15,215 nucleotides of DNA, from NCBI GenBank assembly GCA_026415535.1, contig JAOAGX010000017.1, forward strand, positions 1 through 15,215, given 5' to 3'. The position numbers and the translations under genes were made by a program. Shown piece after piece: positions 1 to 8,972 of this stretch. Source of the DNA: Armatimonadota bacterium. Its GTDB lineage: Bacteria; Armatimonadota; UBA5829. The notes under the pieces are model-generated. The model did no database searches. It was not told where the DNA came from and was given only the letters and a program-made list of their open reading frames with translations. Each line of letters begins with the position of its first letter. Position 1 is the first letter of the stretch.

Positions 1-19
1 AGATGTGTATAAGAGACAG
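1..19. other. Sequencing adapter (Tn5/Nextera mosaic end), not genomic
   Basis: The first 19 bases read AGATGTGTATAAGAGACAG, the Tn5 mosaic-end sequence used in tagmentation libraries. Its reverse complement closes the window at the other end. It is in frame with the aroC fragment and adds the false start MCIRDR to it. Confidence 0.98.
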
Positions 20-20
20 G

Positions 21-371
21 GATATGACCGGTTCCGAATGCAACGACGAGATGCGCGCCGTCGACGGCAAGGTTCAGTTCCTGTCGAACAATGCCGGGGG
101 AATTACAGGCGGGCTCACGACCGGACAACCGATTGTGGCCCGGTTGGCGGTCAAGCCGACTCCCACAATCAATAAGCCGCAAAAGACTATCGACAAGTAT
201 ACCCTCGAAAACCGCGAGTTAGCCGCAATAACCAGGCGCGATCCGACTATTGTTGGGCGTGTCTGGCCTGTAGCAGAAAACTACACAGCGCTAGTGCTGC
301 TAGATCATCTGATGGCACACTACGGCTATCAGGCGATTAAGGCGAAAGTCGAAAGCGCCGGCAGCGCTTAG
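21..371 (+). CDS. aroC: Chorismate synthase, C-terminal fragment (5' end cut by window edge)
   Basis: This is the last 116 codons of chorismate synthase, which converts 5-enolpyruvylshikimate-3-phosphate to chorismate using reduced FMN, the last shared step to the aromatic amino acids. Family signatures seen are SNNAGGITGGLTTGQPI, a KPTPTI stretch, an RRDPTIVGR stretch where the family has a conserved basic-acidic-proline pattern, and a VAEN...ALVLLDHLM helix near the C-terminus. The usual protein is about 360-400 residues, so roughly two thirds are missing upstream. Genomic sequence starts at base 20; the apparent ATG at base 3 is adapter. The gene ends in TAG and converges on the mutase gene across 98 bases, in which I see no clear terminator hairpin. 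Assignment is by sequence pattern and is firm. Confidence 0.93.
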   Translation, partial: DMTGSECNDEMRAVDGKVQFLSNNAGGITGGLTTGQPIVARLAVKPTPTINKPQKTIDKYTLENRELAAITRRDPTIVGRVWPVAENYTALVLLDHLMAHYGYQAIKAKVESAGSA

Positions 372-469
372 TAAATGCGGCGCCTAATAAATAGGACTCG
401 CAGTTATTTTGACCAAGCCTATGTTGGTGGCGCAGCTCGATTCTGGGGATTATAAAAGCCGATATAGGT

Positions 470-1834
470 CTAACTTCTGATCTCCCTGAGCAGCTCCGCC
501 ACCTTTTCCTCCATTTTTTCCTTCGTCCTCGCCTCTAGGTTCAGGCGGATAAGAGGCTCGGTGTTGGAAGGGCGAACATTGAACCACCAATCATCGAACT
601 CGGCCTTGTAACCGTCGAGCCAAGTGGTGCGCTTGGCTGTCGAACCGTACTTGGATTCGAGCCGCTTAAGAACCGCGGGAATATCCTTTACCTCCGAGTT
701 AATCTCGCCGGAGTGGTAGTATCTTCTTAGCGGGTTGACAATCTCGGACGCAGGCTTATTCTCGGCAAGAAGAAGCTTGATGATGTTGAGCATCGCGAGG
801 TCACCGTTGTCGGTAGTGTAGAAGTCGCTAAAGTAATAGTGGCTTGACAGTTCGCCTCCGAAGTAACCTCCCTCCTCGCGCATCTGCTTCTTGATAAGCC
901 CGTGCCCGACTCGGCACTCAATTGCCTTGCCACCAGCCTTCTCTATCTCTTCCGGCACAGCCCAGCTCGAACGGAGGTCGTAGAGTATCTCCGCGCCGGG
1001 CTTCTTCTTGAGAATCTCCCGGGCGATAAGGGCCGTTATAAAGTCTCCCGGAATGATCTGGCCCTTTTCGTCAACAAAGGCAACTCGGTCGGCGTCGCCA
1101 TCATACGCCACCCCGAGATCCGCGTTCTCATCCACGACTCGATCGCGAAGAGCAAGCAAGGTTTCGGTCTTGAGCGGATTTGCTTCGTGGTTGGGGAAAG
1201 ATCCGTCTAGCCGCCAGTAAAGTCGAACCGGGGTTGCTCCGACCTTGTCGCATATGGTCGGCAGCACAAATCCGCCCATCCCGTTCGCGCAGTCGATGAC
1301 TAGCTTAAGTCCGCCAAAATCCCGAAGTCCAGCAGTGTCAAGCACGGCGTCGGCATATGCCTCGAGTACGTCCTCCTTCGGCAGTACCCTCCCTTTCTGC
1401 GGCGGATCGACAAAATCGCCTTCACATGCCATTTTCCACAGGTCTTCGTTCGACACGAAGGCAATCGACGGAATTGCGCTGTGACCCGTCATCTTGTAAC
1501 CGTTATACTGGGCTGGGTTGTGAGAAGCGCTACATTGAATCCCAGCATCGGCCTTTAGGTAATTCACAGCGAAGTAATACATCGGGGTTGACGCAAGCCC
1601 GATCGGAACTACATCTGCGCCTTGATCGAGAACACCCCGAATAGTTGCCGCCTCAAAAGGCTCGGCGGATTCCCGCATATCGTGGCCAACCACGACACGC
1701 TTGCAACCGAGCGCCGTCACGAAAGCGCGAGCTATGCGATAAGCATCTTCATCGTCTATCTCCTCAGGGTAAAGCCCTCTGATGTCGTAAGCTTTGAAAA
1801 TCTCTTTCTTTATGCTTTTGTATCCCAAACTCAT
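470..1834 (-). CDS. Phosphomannomutase/phosphoglucomutase
   Basis: A 454-residue alpha-D-phosphohexomutase, normal length for the family. It interconverts hexose 1- and 6-phosphates in the cytoplasm, feeding nucleotide-sugar synthesis for envelope polysaccharides. All four family sites are visible: the phosphoserine loop CSASHNP (Ser104), the metal loop DGDADR (245-250), the sugar-binding loop GELSSH (327-332) and the phosphate-binding loop RPSNTEP (421-427). The N-terminal KAYDIRG is also typical. Sequence alone does not decide mannose versus glucose preference (ManB/AlgC-like). I chose the ATG at 1834 because AGGAGG lies 10 bases upstream; the in-frame ATG 14 codons earlier falls inside the promoter and would be untranscribed. 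It follows the phosphatase-like membrane protein on the same strand after 150 bases but has its own promoter. No other GDP-mannose gene is in the window. Confidence 0.93.
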   Translation of the reverse strand: MSLGYKSIKKEIFKAYDIRGLYPEEIDDEDAYRIARAFVTALGCKRVVVGHDMRESAEPFEAATIRGVLDQGADVVPIGLASTPMYYFAVNYLKADAGIQCSASHNPAQYNGYKMTGHSAIPSIAFVSNEDLWKMACEGDFVDPPQKGRVLPKEDVLEAYADAVLDTAGLRDFGGLKLVIDCANGMGGFVLPTICDKVGATPVRLYWRLDGSFPNHEANPLKTETLLALRDRVVDENADLGVAYDGDADRVAFVDEKGQIIPGDFITALIAREILKKKPGAEILYDLRSSWAVPEEIEKAGGKAIECRVGHGLIKKQMREEGGYFGGELSSHYYFSDFYTTDNGDLAMLNIIKLLLAENKPASEIVNPLRRYYHSGEINSEVKDIPAVLKRLESKYGSTAKRTTWLDGYKAEFDDWWFNVRPSNTEPLIRLNLEARTKEKMEEKVAELLREIRS

Positions 1835-1861
1835 AAATGCCTGTCCTCCTGAACCGACAAG

Positions 1862-1870
1862 ATTATACCA
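1862..1870 (-). promoter_or_regulatory. Extended -10 promoter of the hexomutase gene
   Basis: On the minus strand TGG-TATAAT forms a perfect extended -10 element. No good -35 hexamer is seen at 16-18 bases, as expected for this promoter type. Transcription would begin near 1855, giving a leader of about 20 bases that holds the AGGAGG ribosome site at 1845-1850. Confidence 0.7.
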
Positions 1871-1984
1871 CGCCAAGTCTACGAATCGAGAAAATAAACC
1901 GAGCCGGAGATCCTTGAGGTGTGCCGCTCCTTCGAGGGCTTTCTAGCTTTTGAAAAGAGTCTAAATCGCAGGAAAAGCAGCACG

Positions 1985-4477
1985 TTATTTTGCAAGTACA
2001 TTATCGGTCATGCTGACAACGAGCTCATTGTATCTGATCGCAAACCACATCCACAAGAACACTGCACAGGCGGCGGCTGCGAGCACACCGGAATCATTAA
2101 AAGAAAACGTGGTAAAGACAGCCACGCAGCAGCCTATGACCGCGCCCCTCTCGCCGCGGCTGAGTCGAGACTCCGTCAAGCGCCGAGCGCCAACCATATA
2201 TATTATGGCCGCCCCCAACAGGCTAAGCGCAAGCAATCGGCTCCACAAGCTCGTAGATAGCAACATTATGTTTAGAGTCACCTTGCGCTGGATCATCTCA
2301 AGCGCACCTATCGGCCCGGCTCCTGCTATTGTTGCCGCCATCCTACCAATGTGCGACTGCGACCCTCCTGCACGAAGCGCATCAACCGCGAACAGGCCGA
2401 CAATACCGACCACACCCGCAAGCGCGATCAGTGCGATTCTACGCGCCCCGGATCTCCATCCCCACGCCACCGTCAAGAACGCCGCCATTGCCGGTGCGAA
2501 GGCGGCTGCTCCTCCTCCATTTGCTCCCAGGCTTGGCCAGCCGATAAAGAAGAAGACCAACAGGAAGATAGAGAAGAGGATTACCTTTGTGGAGAGGGTC
2601 GGCTCCCACCCGTACTCACCCCTGCTACTAAGTAATGGGGAAATGAACTTACGTCCCCACCTATTACGGCGTTCAGAGGGTTTGCCAGACCTCAAAACCG
2701 CTCCGGTGCCCATGATCGTCGCCCCGATAAGCGTCCCCATGAGTTCGTTGCCCAGACCATAGTACCGAGCGCCCTCGGTGAGGTTGTATCCCGCCACAGA
2801 ACTGGAGATCAAAGGCGCGCCTCGCGCAAGATCAACCAGAATGCTCGAGACTATCACCACGCAGAGCCACACAAAAGCCCGCATCGGCTGCCTCAACACC
2901 ACGCCAAACCCAGTCAGCACCAGCACTGTCAAACCGAAAAGCAGTGCAACCGTCCCCCAAAGCCCACCCGAGTAAACCGCCGGCGCATACAACATGGCTA
3001 GCGGAATCGCAGCCGAAATTAACGCAGCCCAGACCGCCGCTTTCTTGAGCCACATCGCACCGAAAATTAAGGCCGCAGTCGCCAGAACAACCACGGCCGA
3101 TTGGACCACGCTGGCGCCTCGCATTGCAACCTGCCTCTGTGCCTGCTTGATTGCCTCTAAATTGAGTTTCAGCAAGGCCTCTGCCGCGCTCGTATGACTG
3201 ACGGCCGACACAGGCCTGCCAATCATTCCTGGAGGAACCTTTAGTCCGAAGAATGCTAGCACGGTTGGAGCGACATCACATATCGTGACGACCCCCGTCC
3301 TCCGTGTTGAAGGGGATGTAAGCATTCCGCCTTTGAATCCGGGGCCGCGGATCAGGATCGGCGTGAGCCGTTCGTAATCGATATCACTTGATATTCGCGG
3401 CGAAGGCGAAAGGAGCACAAGGGTGTCTTTCTCGAAGTCGAGGCGAGCCGAGACCCGCCCAATCATATAGTCGAGCCGTGCTATGGCGGATTCCCGCAAT
3501 CGAGTCGACTGATTTTCGGTGCACAGCTCGGCGTAGCGGTCGACCCTGTAAGTATCGCCGAAATCGACTACCACGAACCGACACTCCTCCAAAACTCGGT
3601 CGAGCTCGCGCACGACCATTTCTAGGTTGGAGCGAGTGCCGAAGGGAGCACCCTGGTCGCGCAGGGTGAAATCAGGCGAATCTATTTTACCACAGTCGAC
3701 CAAGCCCATCCGGTCCATCGCAATAGCGACGGCCTCGCAATGCCACTCACCGGGGATGGTTGAGTTACCAACTACGGCCGTCTTGACGCCGGCAGCACGA
3801 AGCTCGCTTCCCAAAAAACCAGGCTTCGCCCGATACGCTGCCGTAGAGTTGATACGACCAATCTTGACGATCTCAGTGTGGACGATCTGAGCAGACCCGG
3901 GTTTCCAACCCGTTCTGCATTTCCAAAGGTCGCTTGCGGTAGAAAGAAGTTGTGGACGAAGTGAACTTTGGTAAGTTCCTGTCTTGTCCTTCCTTTGCAA
4001 GGGGGATAGAGGAGAGCTCGCCGTCCCATCCACGAAGGAGGAGTTTAAATAATTTAGAGGAGTAACAACGCCGGCAGCTCTACGAACCTCAGCTCCACCA
4101 GTCGCCATCGCCCCGGCGCCAATTGTGAGGCATCCTGACTCCATACCCGGATTGTCGACCGGTTCGATGAGCTTGCTTGGTCTGCCAGTGCGAACGTTCA
4201 TCAAAGCCGCGGAGCCTTCTTTAAAAAGAGTGCTTAGATTACGCAGTCGCTTGCTCACGATATCGCGAATACTAAGATTTCCGGCCACCACAATAACAAG
4301 CTTAGATGAACTGTTGGCGGCCTCACATGAGACGCAAGTCAGGATAACCAAGGCAACAGCGGCGCCAACTAGCACTACAAATTTGGGCAAAGTCGCAGAG
4401 GATACATATCTTGGACAATCTTCGTACTTGGCAGGAACCCGAGAATCAGTGTTTTCCACTCTCAATTCAGTCTCCAC
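1985..4477 (-). CDS. Polytopic membrane protein with alkaline-phosphatase-like outer domain
   Basis: An 830-residue protein in three parts: a signal anchor (about 33-50), an extracytoplasmic domain (about 58-430), and a hydrophobic half (about 458-815) with roughly nine to ten membrane segments. The outer domain has the C-terminal hallmark of the alkaline phosphatase/sulfatase superfamily, DVAPTVLAFFGL (401-412), followed by a PPGMIGRPV stretch. The usual metal-binding positions look altered: VVAGNLS (63-69) replaces an Asp-containing motif, and LLSPSP (355-360) stands where SDHG is expected, so it may not be a hydrolase. The membrane half has conserved-looking motifs RYYGLGNE (571-578), GANGGG (651-656) and FNDSG (793-797). 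I know no characterised function. The GTG start overlaps the preceding PBP2 gene by 11 bases; AAGGG precedes it closely, and an alternative GTG lies six codons in. The context suggests envelope assembly (inference). The order of parts is opposite to LtaS, where the membrane helices come first. Confidence 0.8.
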   Translation of the reverse strand: METELRVENTDSRVPAKYEDCPRYVSSATLPKFVVLVGAAVALVILTCVSCEAANSSSKLVIVVAGNLSIRDIVSKRLRNLSTLFKEGSAALMNVRTGRPSKLIEPVDNPGMESGCLTIGAGAMATGGAEVRRAAGVVTPLNYLNSSFVDGTASSPLSPLQRKDKTGTYQSSLRPQLLSTASDLWKCRTGWKPGSAQIVHTEIVKIGRINSTAAYRAKPGFLGSELRAAGVKTAVVGNSTIPGEWHCEAVAIAMDRMGLVDCGKIDSPDFTLRDQGAPFGTRSNLEMVVRELDRVLEECRFVVVDFGDTYRVDRYAELCTENQSTRLRESAIARLDYMIGRVSARLDFEKDTLVLLSPSPRISSDIDYERLTPILIRGPGFKGGMLTSPSTRRTGVVTICDVAPTVLAFFGLKVPPGMIGRPVSAVSHTSAAEALLKLNLEAIKQAQRQVAMRGASVVQSAVVVLATAALIFGAMWLKKAAVWAALISAAIPLAMLYAPAVYSGGLWGTVALLFGLTVLVLTGFGVVLRQPMRAFVWLCVVIVSSILVDLARGAPLISSSVAGYNLTEGARYYGLGNELMGTLIGATIMGTGAVLRSGKPSERRNRWGRKFISPLLSSRGEYGWEPTLSTKVILFSIFLLVFFFIGWPSLGANGGGAAAFAPAMAAFLTVAWGWRSGARRIALIALAGVVGIVGLFAVDALRAGGSQSHIGRMAATIAGAGPIGALEMIQRKVTLNIMLLSTSLWSRLLALSLLGAAIIYMVGARRLTESRLSRGERGAVIGCCVAVFTTFSFNDSGVLAAAACAVFLWMWFAIRYNELVVSMTDNVLAK

Positions 4478-6290
4478 GTACCCTTGCGCTGACGCTATTT
4501 ATATCCTGAGGCTTTTTCTTGCCAAAGAATACGTCCAGTATGGCTCGGCAGACGGGCGCGGCTGAAGTAGCGCCGTGCCGTCCGTGTTCTACTATCGCCG
4601 CGACGGCGATCCTCGGGTTTTCGACCGGAGCGAAGCAAATAAACCAGCCGTGCGCAGGTCTCGGCGGATCCTCAGCAGAGCCGGTCTTGCCGGCAACCGC
4701 CACGTCTGGTATGTCGGCGACTTTACCGGTCCCGCTTGTTACGGCAAGACGCATGCCTTGCACGACGAGTTCGAACGCCTCTTTTGAAGCCTGTACTTTG
4801 CGAACAACTTTCGGCCTGGTTCGCCTGACAACATCTCCATTCGGCTCGACGATTTCCTCGACAAGATACGGACGATGGACTTCCCCTCCAGTCGCCACTG
4901 CCCCGCACATCACCGCCATCTGGAGCGGGCTAACCTGGATATAGCCCTGGCCAATTGAACAGCTTATTGTCTCACCCGGCCACCAAGGTTCGTGCAACTT
5001 TTCGAGCTTCCACCGGGTATCTGGAATCGTTCCGACGCTCCCGTCGCGCTTGCGACTTTCCTTGGGCAGGTCGATCCCGGTCGCAGATCCCAGTCCAAAC
5101 TGCCTTGCCACCTTTGCTATACGATCTATCTTGAGCCTTCTTCCGAGGTTGTAAAACCACACGTCGCAGGACTGAGCCATCGCATTCAGAAAACCGACGT
5201 GCCCGTGCACCCTCCAACAACCAAACCTGTGCCTACCAAGATAGAACGAACCGGGGCAATTAACCGACGTGTTGACATTGCACTCGTTGTAAATCAGTCC
5301 TGCAATCGCCGTCACAGGCTTGAAAGTCGATCCAGGCGGGTAGACATTGTAAACACAGCGGTTTTGAAGTGGCCTGCCCTTGTTGCGGACGATCTTCTCC
5401 CAATCGGCGGCCTTTACGCGTTTAACGAAAATGTTCGGATCGTAGGCAGGACTGCTGACCATTGCGAGCACACCACCAGTGCGAGGGTCTATGGCAACAG
5501 CCGCCCCAACCTGTGACCCAAGAGCTCGGCTGGCAGCTATTTGCAGGTCGCGGTCGATGGCCAATCTTAGCGTCTTCCCCGGAAGTGAGGGCTTCTCGCC
5601 CAGCACTCGGACTACAGCTCCCAGCGCGTTGACTTCGACCTGCTTACCGCCATCCAACCCACGCAAGTATTTTTCGTATTGTTTTTCCAGCCCCTGCTTG
5701 CCGATGTAATCGCCGGGTCTGTAGTCATTGCCAGCCCTACGAGCGACTTTTAATTCCTCCTCGCTGATTTCGCCCAAGTGACCCATTATATGAGCCACCG
5801 CCGGACCGTCAGGGTAGTGTCTGATCTGGTCCAGTTCGACACTTACACCGGGCAATTTCATTCGAAGCTCGCTGATGCGAGCGACCATCTCAAGAGGCGC
5901 ATCTATCTTAACCCTTGCCGGCGCCCCGGGATGTCCGCCTCTCTTGGCGATTATCGAATCCAGTTCAGAAGGCGTTACTCCAAGCACGCCGCACAGCGTC
6001 TTGAGCGCTTCCGGATTCTGCTTTAGCTTTGAGGGCGTCGCAAGCACGACGAATTGCGGCCTACTCGTGGCAAGCACACGACCATTCCGGTCGAGAATGG
6101 TCCCTCGCGGAGCCCGCGTTCGTAGCAGCCTGATCCTGTTTGACTCCGACAGAGTCAGCAGTTCTTCGCCAAGAACTATCTGTAAATACCAAAGACGAGC
6201 GATCAGGAGAAAGAATAGGGCTATTACCAGCCCAGCGAGCTTTCTAATGCGCGATATCTGGAGCTTTCGATCCTCGTGCTGAGTCAGCAT
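4467..6290 (-). CDS. mrdA: Penicillin-binding protein 2 (class B transpeptidase)
   Basis: A 607-residue membrane-anchored D,D-transpeptidase that cross-links peptidoglycan, normally partnered with the RodA glycosyltransferase during cell elongation. One membrane helix lies at about 18-38. The dimerisation domain follows, with RAPRGTILDRNG at 59-70. The transpeptidase domain holds the three active-site motifs: STFK (Ser321, Lys324), SCD (374-376) and KTGS (535-538). The Asp in the second motif is typical of PBP2 rather than of the septal enzyme FtsI, and length also fits PBP2. The ATG at 6290 is the first possible start because a TAG stop sits two codons upstream in frame; no strong ribosome site is visible. 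It lies 107 bases after the PBP1A gene and overlaps the membrane-protein gene downstream. No rodA, mreB, mreC or mreD is in the window. FtsI or a sporulation-type relative is less likely. Confidence 0.9.
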   Translation of the reverse strand: MLTQHEDRKLQISRIRKLAGLVIALFFLLIARLWYLQIVLGEELLTLSESNRIRLLRTRAPRGTILDRNGRVLATSRPQFVVLATPSKLKQNPEALKTLCGVLGVTPSELDSIIAKRGGHPGAPARVKIDAPLEMVARISELRMKLPGVSVELDQIRHYPDGPAVAHIMGHLGEISEEELKVARRAGNDYRPGDYIGKQGLEKQYEKYLRGLDGGKQVEVNALGAVVRVLGEKPSLPGKTLRLAIDRDLQIAASRALGSQVGAAVAIDPRTGGVLAMVSSPAYDPNIFVKRVKAADWEKIVRNKGRPLQNRCVYNVYPPGSTFKPVTAIAGLIYNECNVNTSVNCPGSFYLGRHRFGCWRVHGHVGFLNAMAQSCDVWFYNLGRRLKIDRIAKVARQFGLGSATGIDLPKESRKRDGSVGTIPDTRWKLEKLHEPWWPGETISCSIGQGYIQVSPLQMAVMCGAVATGGEVHRPYLVEEIVEPNGDVVRRTRPKVVRKVQASKEAFELVVQGMRLAVTSGTGKVADIPDVAVAGKTGSAEDPPRPAHGWFICFAPVENPRIAVAAIVEHGRHGATSAAPVCRAILDVFFGKKKPQDINSVSARVRGD

Positions 6291-6397
6291 TTTCTAGCGA
6301 GGCAAGGCGAGGGAATATTTTGACAGTCTCGAATGGATATCCAGAACCATCGATAAGAACCCCTTGTGACCACTAAACGCCCCCCATAACTTACCCA

Positions 6398-8728
6398 CTA
6401 CCTAGCCGGGCGCTTATGCACGCTGCAAACTTCTGAAGGCACCTCGTCGACCGGAATCTTCTTCCTCGTAACCGGACAATAAGGACCGGCGAGTAAGCCC
6501 GATTCGGCACACACAACCACCGTTGTAAGCTGTCGCTCGGGGAAGCCAACCTCTCTATCGGGCCGTCTGGTTGACTCCTCTTCGGTCCCTGTCTCGCGTC
6601 TAGCTTCTCCAAGACGGCCGTGTATCGTACAATACGACGTTGGCAAATTGCTCTCTGAAAACGTCCTAACATGAGTGGACGGACAAGCGGGGGTAGCGAG
6701 CAACTGGCTTTCGTCACAAATGCGATAGGCCCGCATCCCGTCGGCAACAGTGGCGTCGGGGGCTGGTTCAGCACTTGGTTTGTTCGATTCGACGCTTTCC
6801 GGTCTGTCGTCTCTCCTAACATCGTTATGTCTTCGTCCAGCTTTCTTAGCGGTGCTTTCCTGCTCATTACGATGAATCCTGTCGTAAATAGGTATCGCTC
6901 TGAGCATGAATAATCGCCAAGCAGGAAGACAGGTGGAACCTCCGTAAGCTCCGCGCATCGGACTGTAGTCATCGTTGCCTGCCCAACAGGCCGCCACCAA
7001 CTTGCCCGGTATATAACCTATAAACCAGGCGTCTCTGTCATCGTTTGTAGTGCCGGTCTTACCGCGCGCTCCGGGAACGTCTCTTGCCCTGATACCGGTG
7101 CCGGACGTGACTACCGCCCGAAGGCACTCGTCCATCATTTCCAACGTTCTTTTGGAAATCACCTGCCTACCCTCAGGAATAAAGTCTTCCAGAGTCTCAC
7201 CCCGGCTGTTGGTAACCCGAATAACGCAGCACGGCTCGACATGGACTCCCTCATTGGCGAAAGTGCCATATGCGGAAGCCATCTCAAGCGGGTGGACACC
7301 CTTCACACCGCCAATTGCCGTTGAAAGATAGGGTTCCAATTCGGAATGAATGCCCATTAGTTGGGCGTATTTGATAACCTTGTCAATCCCAACCTTGTCG
7401 GCGGTGTAAACAGCGGCGGTGTTGACCGACTTTGCAATAGCCATCTTGATCGACACCGAGGCCGGATACCAGCCGTCGTAGTTGCGAGGGCTCCAAATTC
7501 TGCCATTGGCACCACGATAGGCGCGTCTACCACCTGGAACACGTGTTGAAGGCCTCATCCCGCCTTCCTCAAACGCTGCCGTGTAAACAAACACCTTGAA
7601 GGCGCTTCCCGGTTGGCGACCGCGACCCTGGGTGCATCTGTTAAAGTGACTTGCCGGGTTAACGCTTCCGACCATCGCGCGAATGTAGCCTGTGGCCGGT
7701 TCTATCGCGACGAAGCAACCCTCGGTAACACGCCTTTGCTTGGATAATGCTCTGATAGTAGTCCTAAGCGCATGTTCGGCGATCTTCTGCATTTCGTAGT
7801 TTAAAGTCGTGTAGACACGCAGTCCACCGCAGAAAAGAACGTCATCCGGATAGCGCTTGCGAAGCTCGCTGGTCACGTAATCAACAAAGTGGGGTGCTTT
7901 GTAGGTGCTTCGACCTCTTGCCCGCGGGACTATAGTGATAGGGGTTTTCTTGGCCTGAATACGTTGTTCGGGAGTTATGAACCCGAGTTCTTCCATACGC
8001 TTGAGAACCATATTGCGGCGTTTGAGCGCAGCCTGTAGGTTCTCGTGCGGCGAGTAGACCGAAGGCTTCTGCGGCAGCCCGGCAAGCAGTGCGCACTCGG
8101 AGAGATTGAGCTGATTGACGTCTTTGCCGAAGTAGACTTTAGCGGCAGCTTGCACGCCAAACGACCCGCTGCCGTAGTAGACCCGGTTGAGGTAGAGTTC
8201 GAGAATCTTGTCCTTTGTGAAGTTGCGCTCCAGGAGTATCGCGAGCACTGCTTCCTGAGCCTTGCGCTCGACGGTCTTGCGCTGAGTGAGGTAAACGTTT
8301 CGCGCGAGCTGTTGGGTGATCGTACTTCCACCCTGCTTGATCTTATGGCCACGAATGTTCTCCCACATAGCGCGGAATATCGCGCGCATATCTACCCCCG
8401 AGTGCTGGTAGAACCGAGCGTCCTCGATTGCTATGGTGGCGTCGCGCAGTGCCTTGGGGATGTCCTTGAGCGGTACGTTGGTGCGATCCTCTCGAAATAT
8501 GCGCGCGAGAATGACGCCGTCGCTGGAGTAGATGATCGTAGCCTCCGGAGCCTCTACGGAATGCACCTTCGGAAGCGCCGGAGCGAGGTTGACGAACATC
8601 GCCAATACTACCCCGACCGACGAGCTAATAGCGATCAGGATTAATACCTGAAGCGAACTCACGAGCAAACGCAACTTGCTGCGCCCGCGCCGCGGCCGCT
8701 GTAATTTTGTTGAAGCCGAAAAAAACAT
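6398..8728 (-). CDS. Penicillin-binding protein 1A (bifunctional glycosyltransferase/transpeptidase)
   Basis: A 776-residue class A penicillin-binding protein, which polymerises and cross-links peptidoglycan outside the membrane. In order: a basic N-terminus and one membrane helix (about 24-46); a GT51 glycosyltransferase with EDARFYQH (catalytic Glu102) and QGGSTITQQLARN (132-144); and a transpeptidase with SAFK (Ser375, Lys378), SVN (434-436) and KTGT (557-560). A charged linker then leads to a tail with two copies of a Cys/His motif: C671, C682, C700, H703 and C740, C751, C768, H771. Similar tails occur in some Firmicutes-type PBP1 proteins, to my knowledge without a proven role. The ATG at 8728 has AAGG unusually close, so the start is not certain. 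It heads the minus-strand envelope block and has an extended -10 promoter. Confidence 0.95.
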   Translation of the reverse strand: MFFSASTKLQRPRRGRSKLRLLVSSLQVLILIAISSSVGVVLAMFVNLAPALPKVHSVEAPEATIIYSSDGVILARIFREDRTNVPLKDIPKALRDATIAIEDARFYQHSGVDMRAIFRAMWENIRGHKIKQGGSTITQQLARNVYLTQRKTVERKAQEAVLAILLERNFTKDKILELYLNRVYYGSGSFGVQAAAKVYFGKDVNQLNLSECALLAGLPQKPSVYSPHENLQAALKRRNMVLKRMEELGFITPEQRIQAKKTPITIVPRARGRSTYKAPHFVDYVTSELRKRYPDDVLFCGGLRVYTTLNYEMQKIAEHALRTTIRALSKQRRVTEGCFVAIEPATGYIRAMVGSVNPASHFNRCTQGRGRQPGSAFKVFVYTAAFEEGGMRPSTRVPGGRRAYRGANGRIWSPRNYDGWYPASVSIKMAIAKSVNTAAVYTADKVGIDKVIKYAQLMGIHSELEPYLSTAIGGVKGVHPLEMASAYGTFANEGVHVEPCCVIRVTNSRGETLEDFIPEGRQVISKRTLEMMDECLRAVVTSGTGIRARDVPGARGKTGTTNDDRDAWFIGYIPGKLVAACWAGNDDYSPMRGAYGGSTCLPAWRLFMLRAIPIYDRIHRNEQESTAKKAGRRHNDVRRDDRPESVESNKPSAEPAPDATVADGMRAYRICDESQLLATPACPSTHVRTFSESNLPTSYCTIHGRLGEARRETGTEEESTRRPDREVGFPERQLTTVVVCAESGLLAGPYCPVTRKKIPVDEVPSEVCSVHKRPAR

Positions 8729-8754
8729 ACCTTTTTGGTTGCAATACCGCCTTG

Positions 8755-8763
8755 ATTATAGCA
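8755..8763 (-). promoter_or_regulatory. Extended -10 promoter of the PBP1A gene
   Basis: The minus strand reads TGC-TATAAT, a perfect extended -10. No convincing -35 is seen at the right spacing. The start of transcription would be near 8748, about 20 bases before the ATG. It is divergent from the queD promoter across a repeat. Confidence 0.72.
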
Positions 8764-8819
8764 CGAGTCCCAGTCTGCACGTCTAAGTCCACGCAAGGCG
8801 CCGCGTTTCAATTGCAAGA

Positions 8820-8900
8820 AATCCTTCGCTTCGCTCATAACCGACGGTGATCATCAGAACGAAGTACTAGTTTGTATCGTTCCGAGCGGAGCGAAGAATC
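8820..8900. repeat. Palindromic repeat, degenerate copy between divergent genes
   Basis: The right arm AATCCTTCGCTTCGCTCA at 8820-8837 is answered by an inverted arm at 8878-8900 (core GAGCGGAGCGAAGAATC). The middle has diverged. It is the same dispersed family as the palindromes at 12310-12600. It sits between the divergent pbp1A and queD promoters without overlapping either -10. Confidence 0.75.
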
Positions 8901-8963
8901 CCGGCGGCAAGAAGGACAAAACGCCCTAAGGAGTGAGATCGTAACCGGCTACTACTCTGAACG

Positions 8964-8972
8964 TGCTATAAT
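8964..8972 (+). promoter_or_regulatory. Extended -10 promoter of queD
   Basis: TGC-TATAAT reads on the + strand, identical to the nine-base element before the PBP1A gene. The predicted start near 8979 leaves a leader of about 15 bases with no good ribosome site and no room for a preQ1 riboswitch. Confidence 0.72.

Noticed and set aside
1835..1876. Longer N-terminus for the hexomutase
   Set aside because: It overlaps the extended -10 element, and AGGAGG precedes the shorter start.
2010..2762. Long + strand frame of 250 codons opposite the membrane protein
   Set aside because: It is antisense to a well-supported gene, with Pro/Ala/Ser-rich composition typical of a shadow frame.
8045..8644. 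199-codon + strand frame opposite the PBP1A gene
   Set aside because: It is antisense to the conserved glycosyltransferase domain; no family pattern or start signal is seen.
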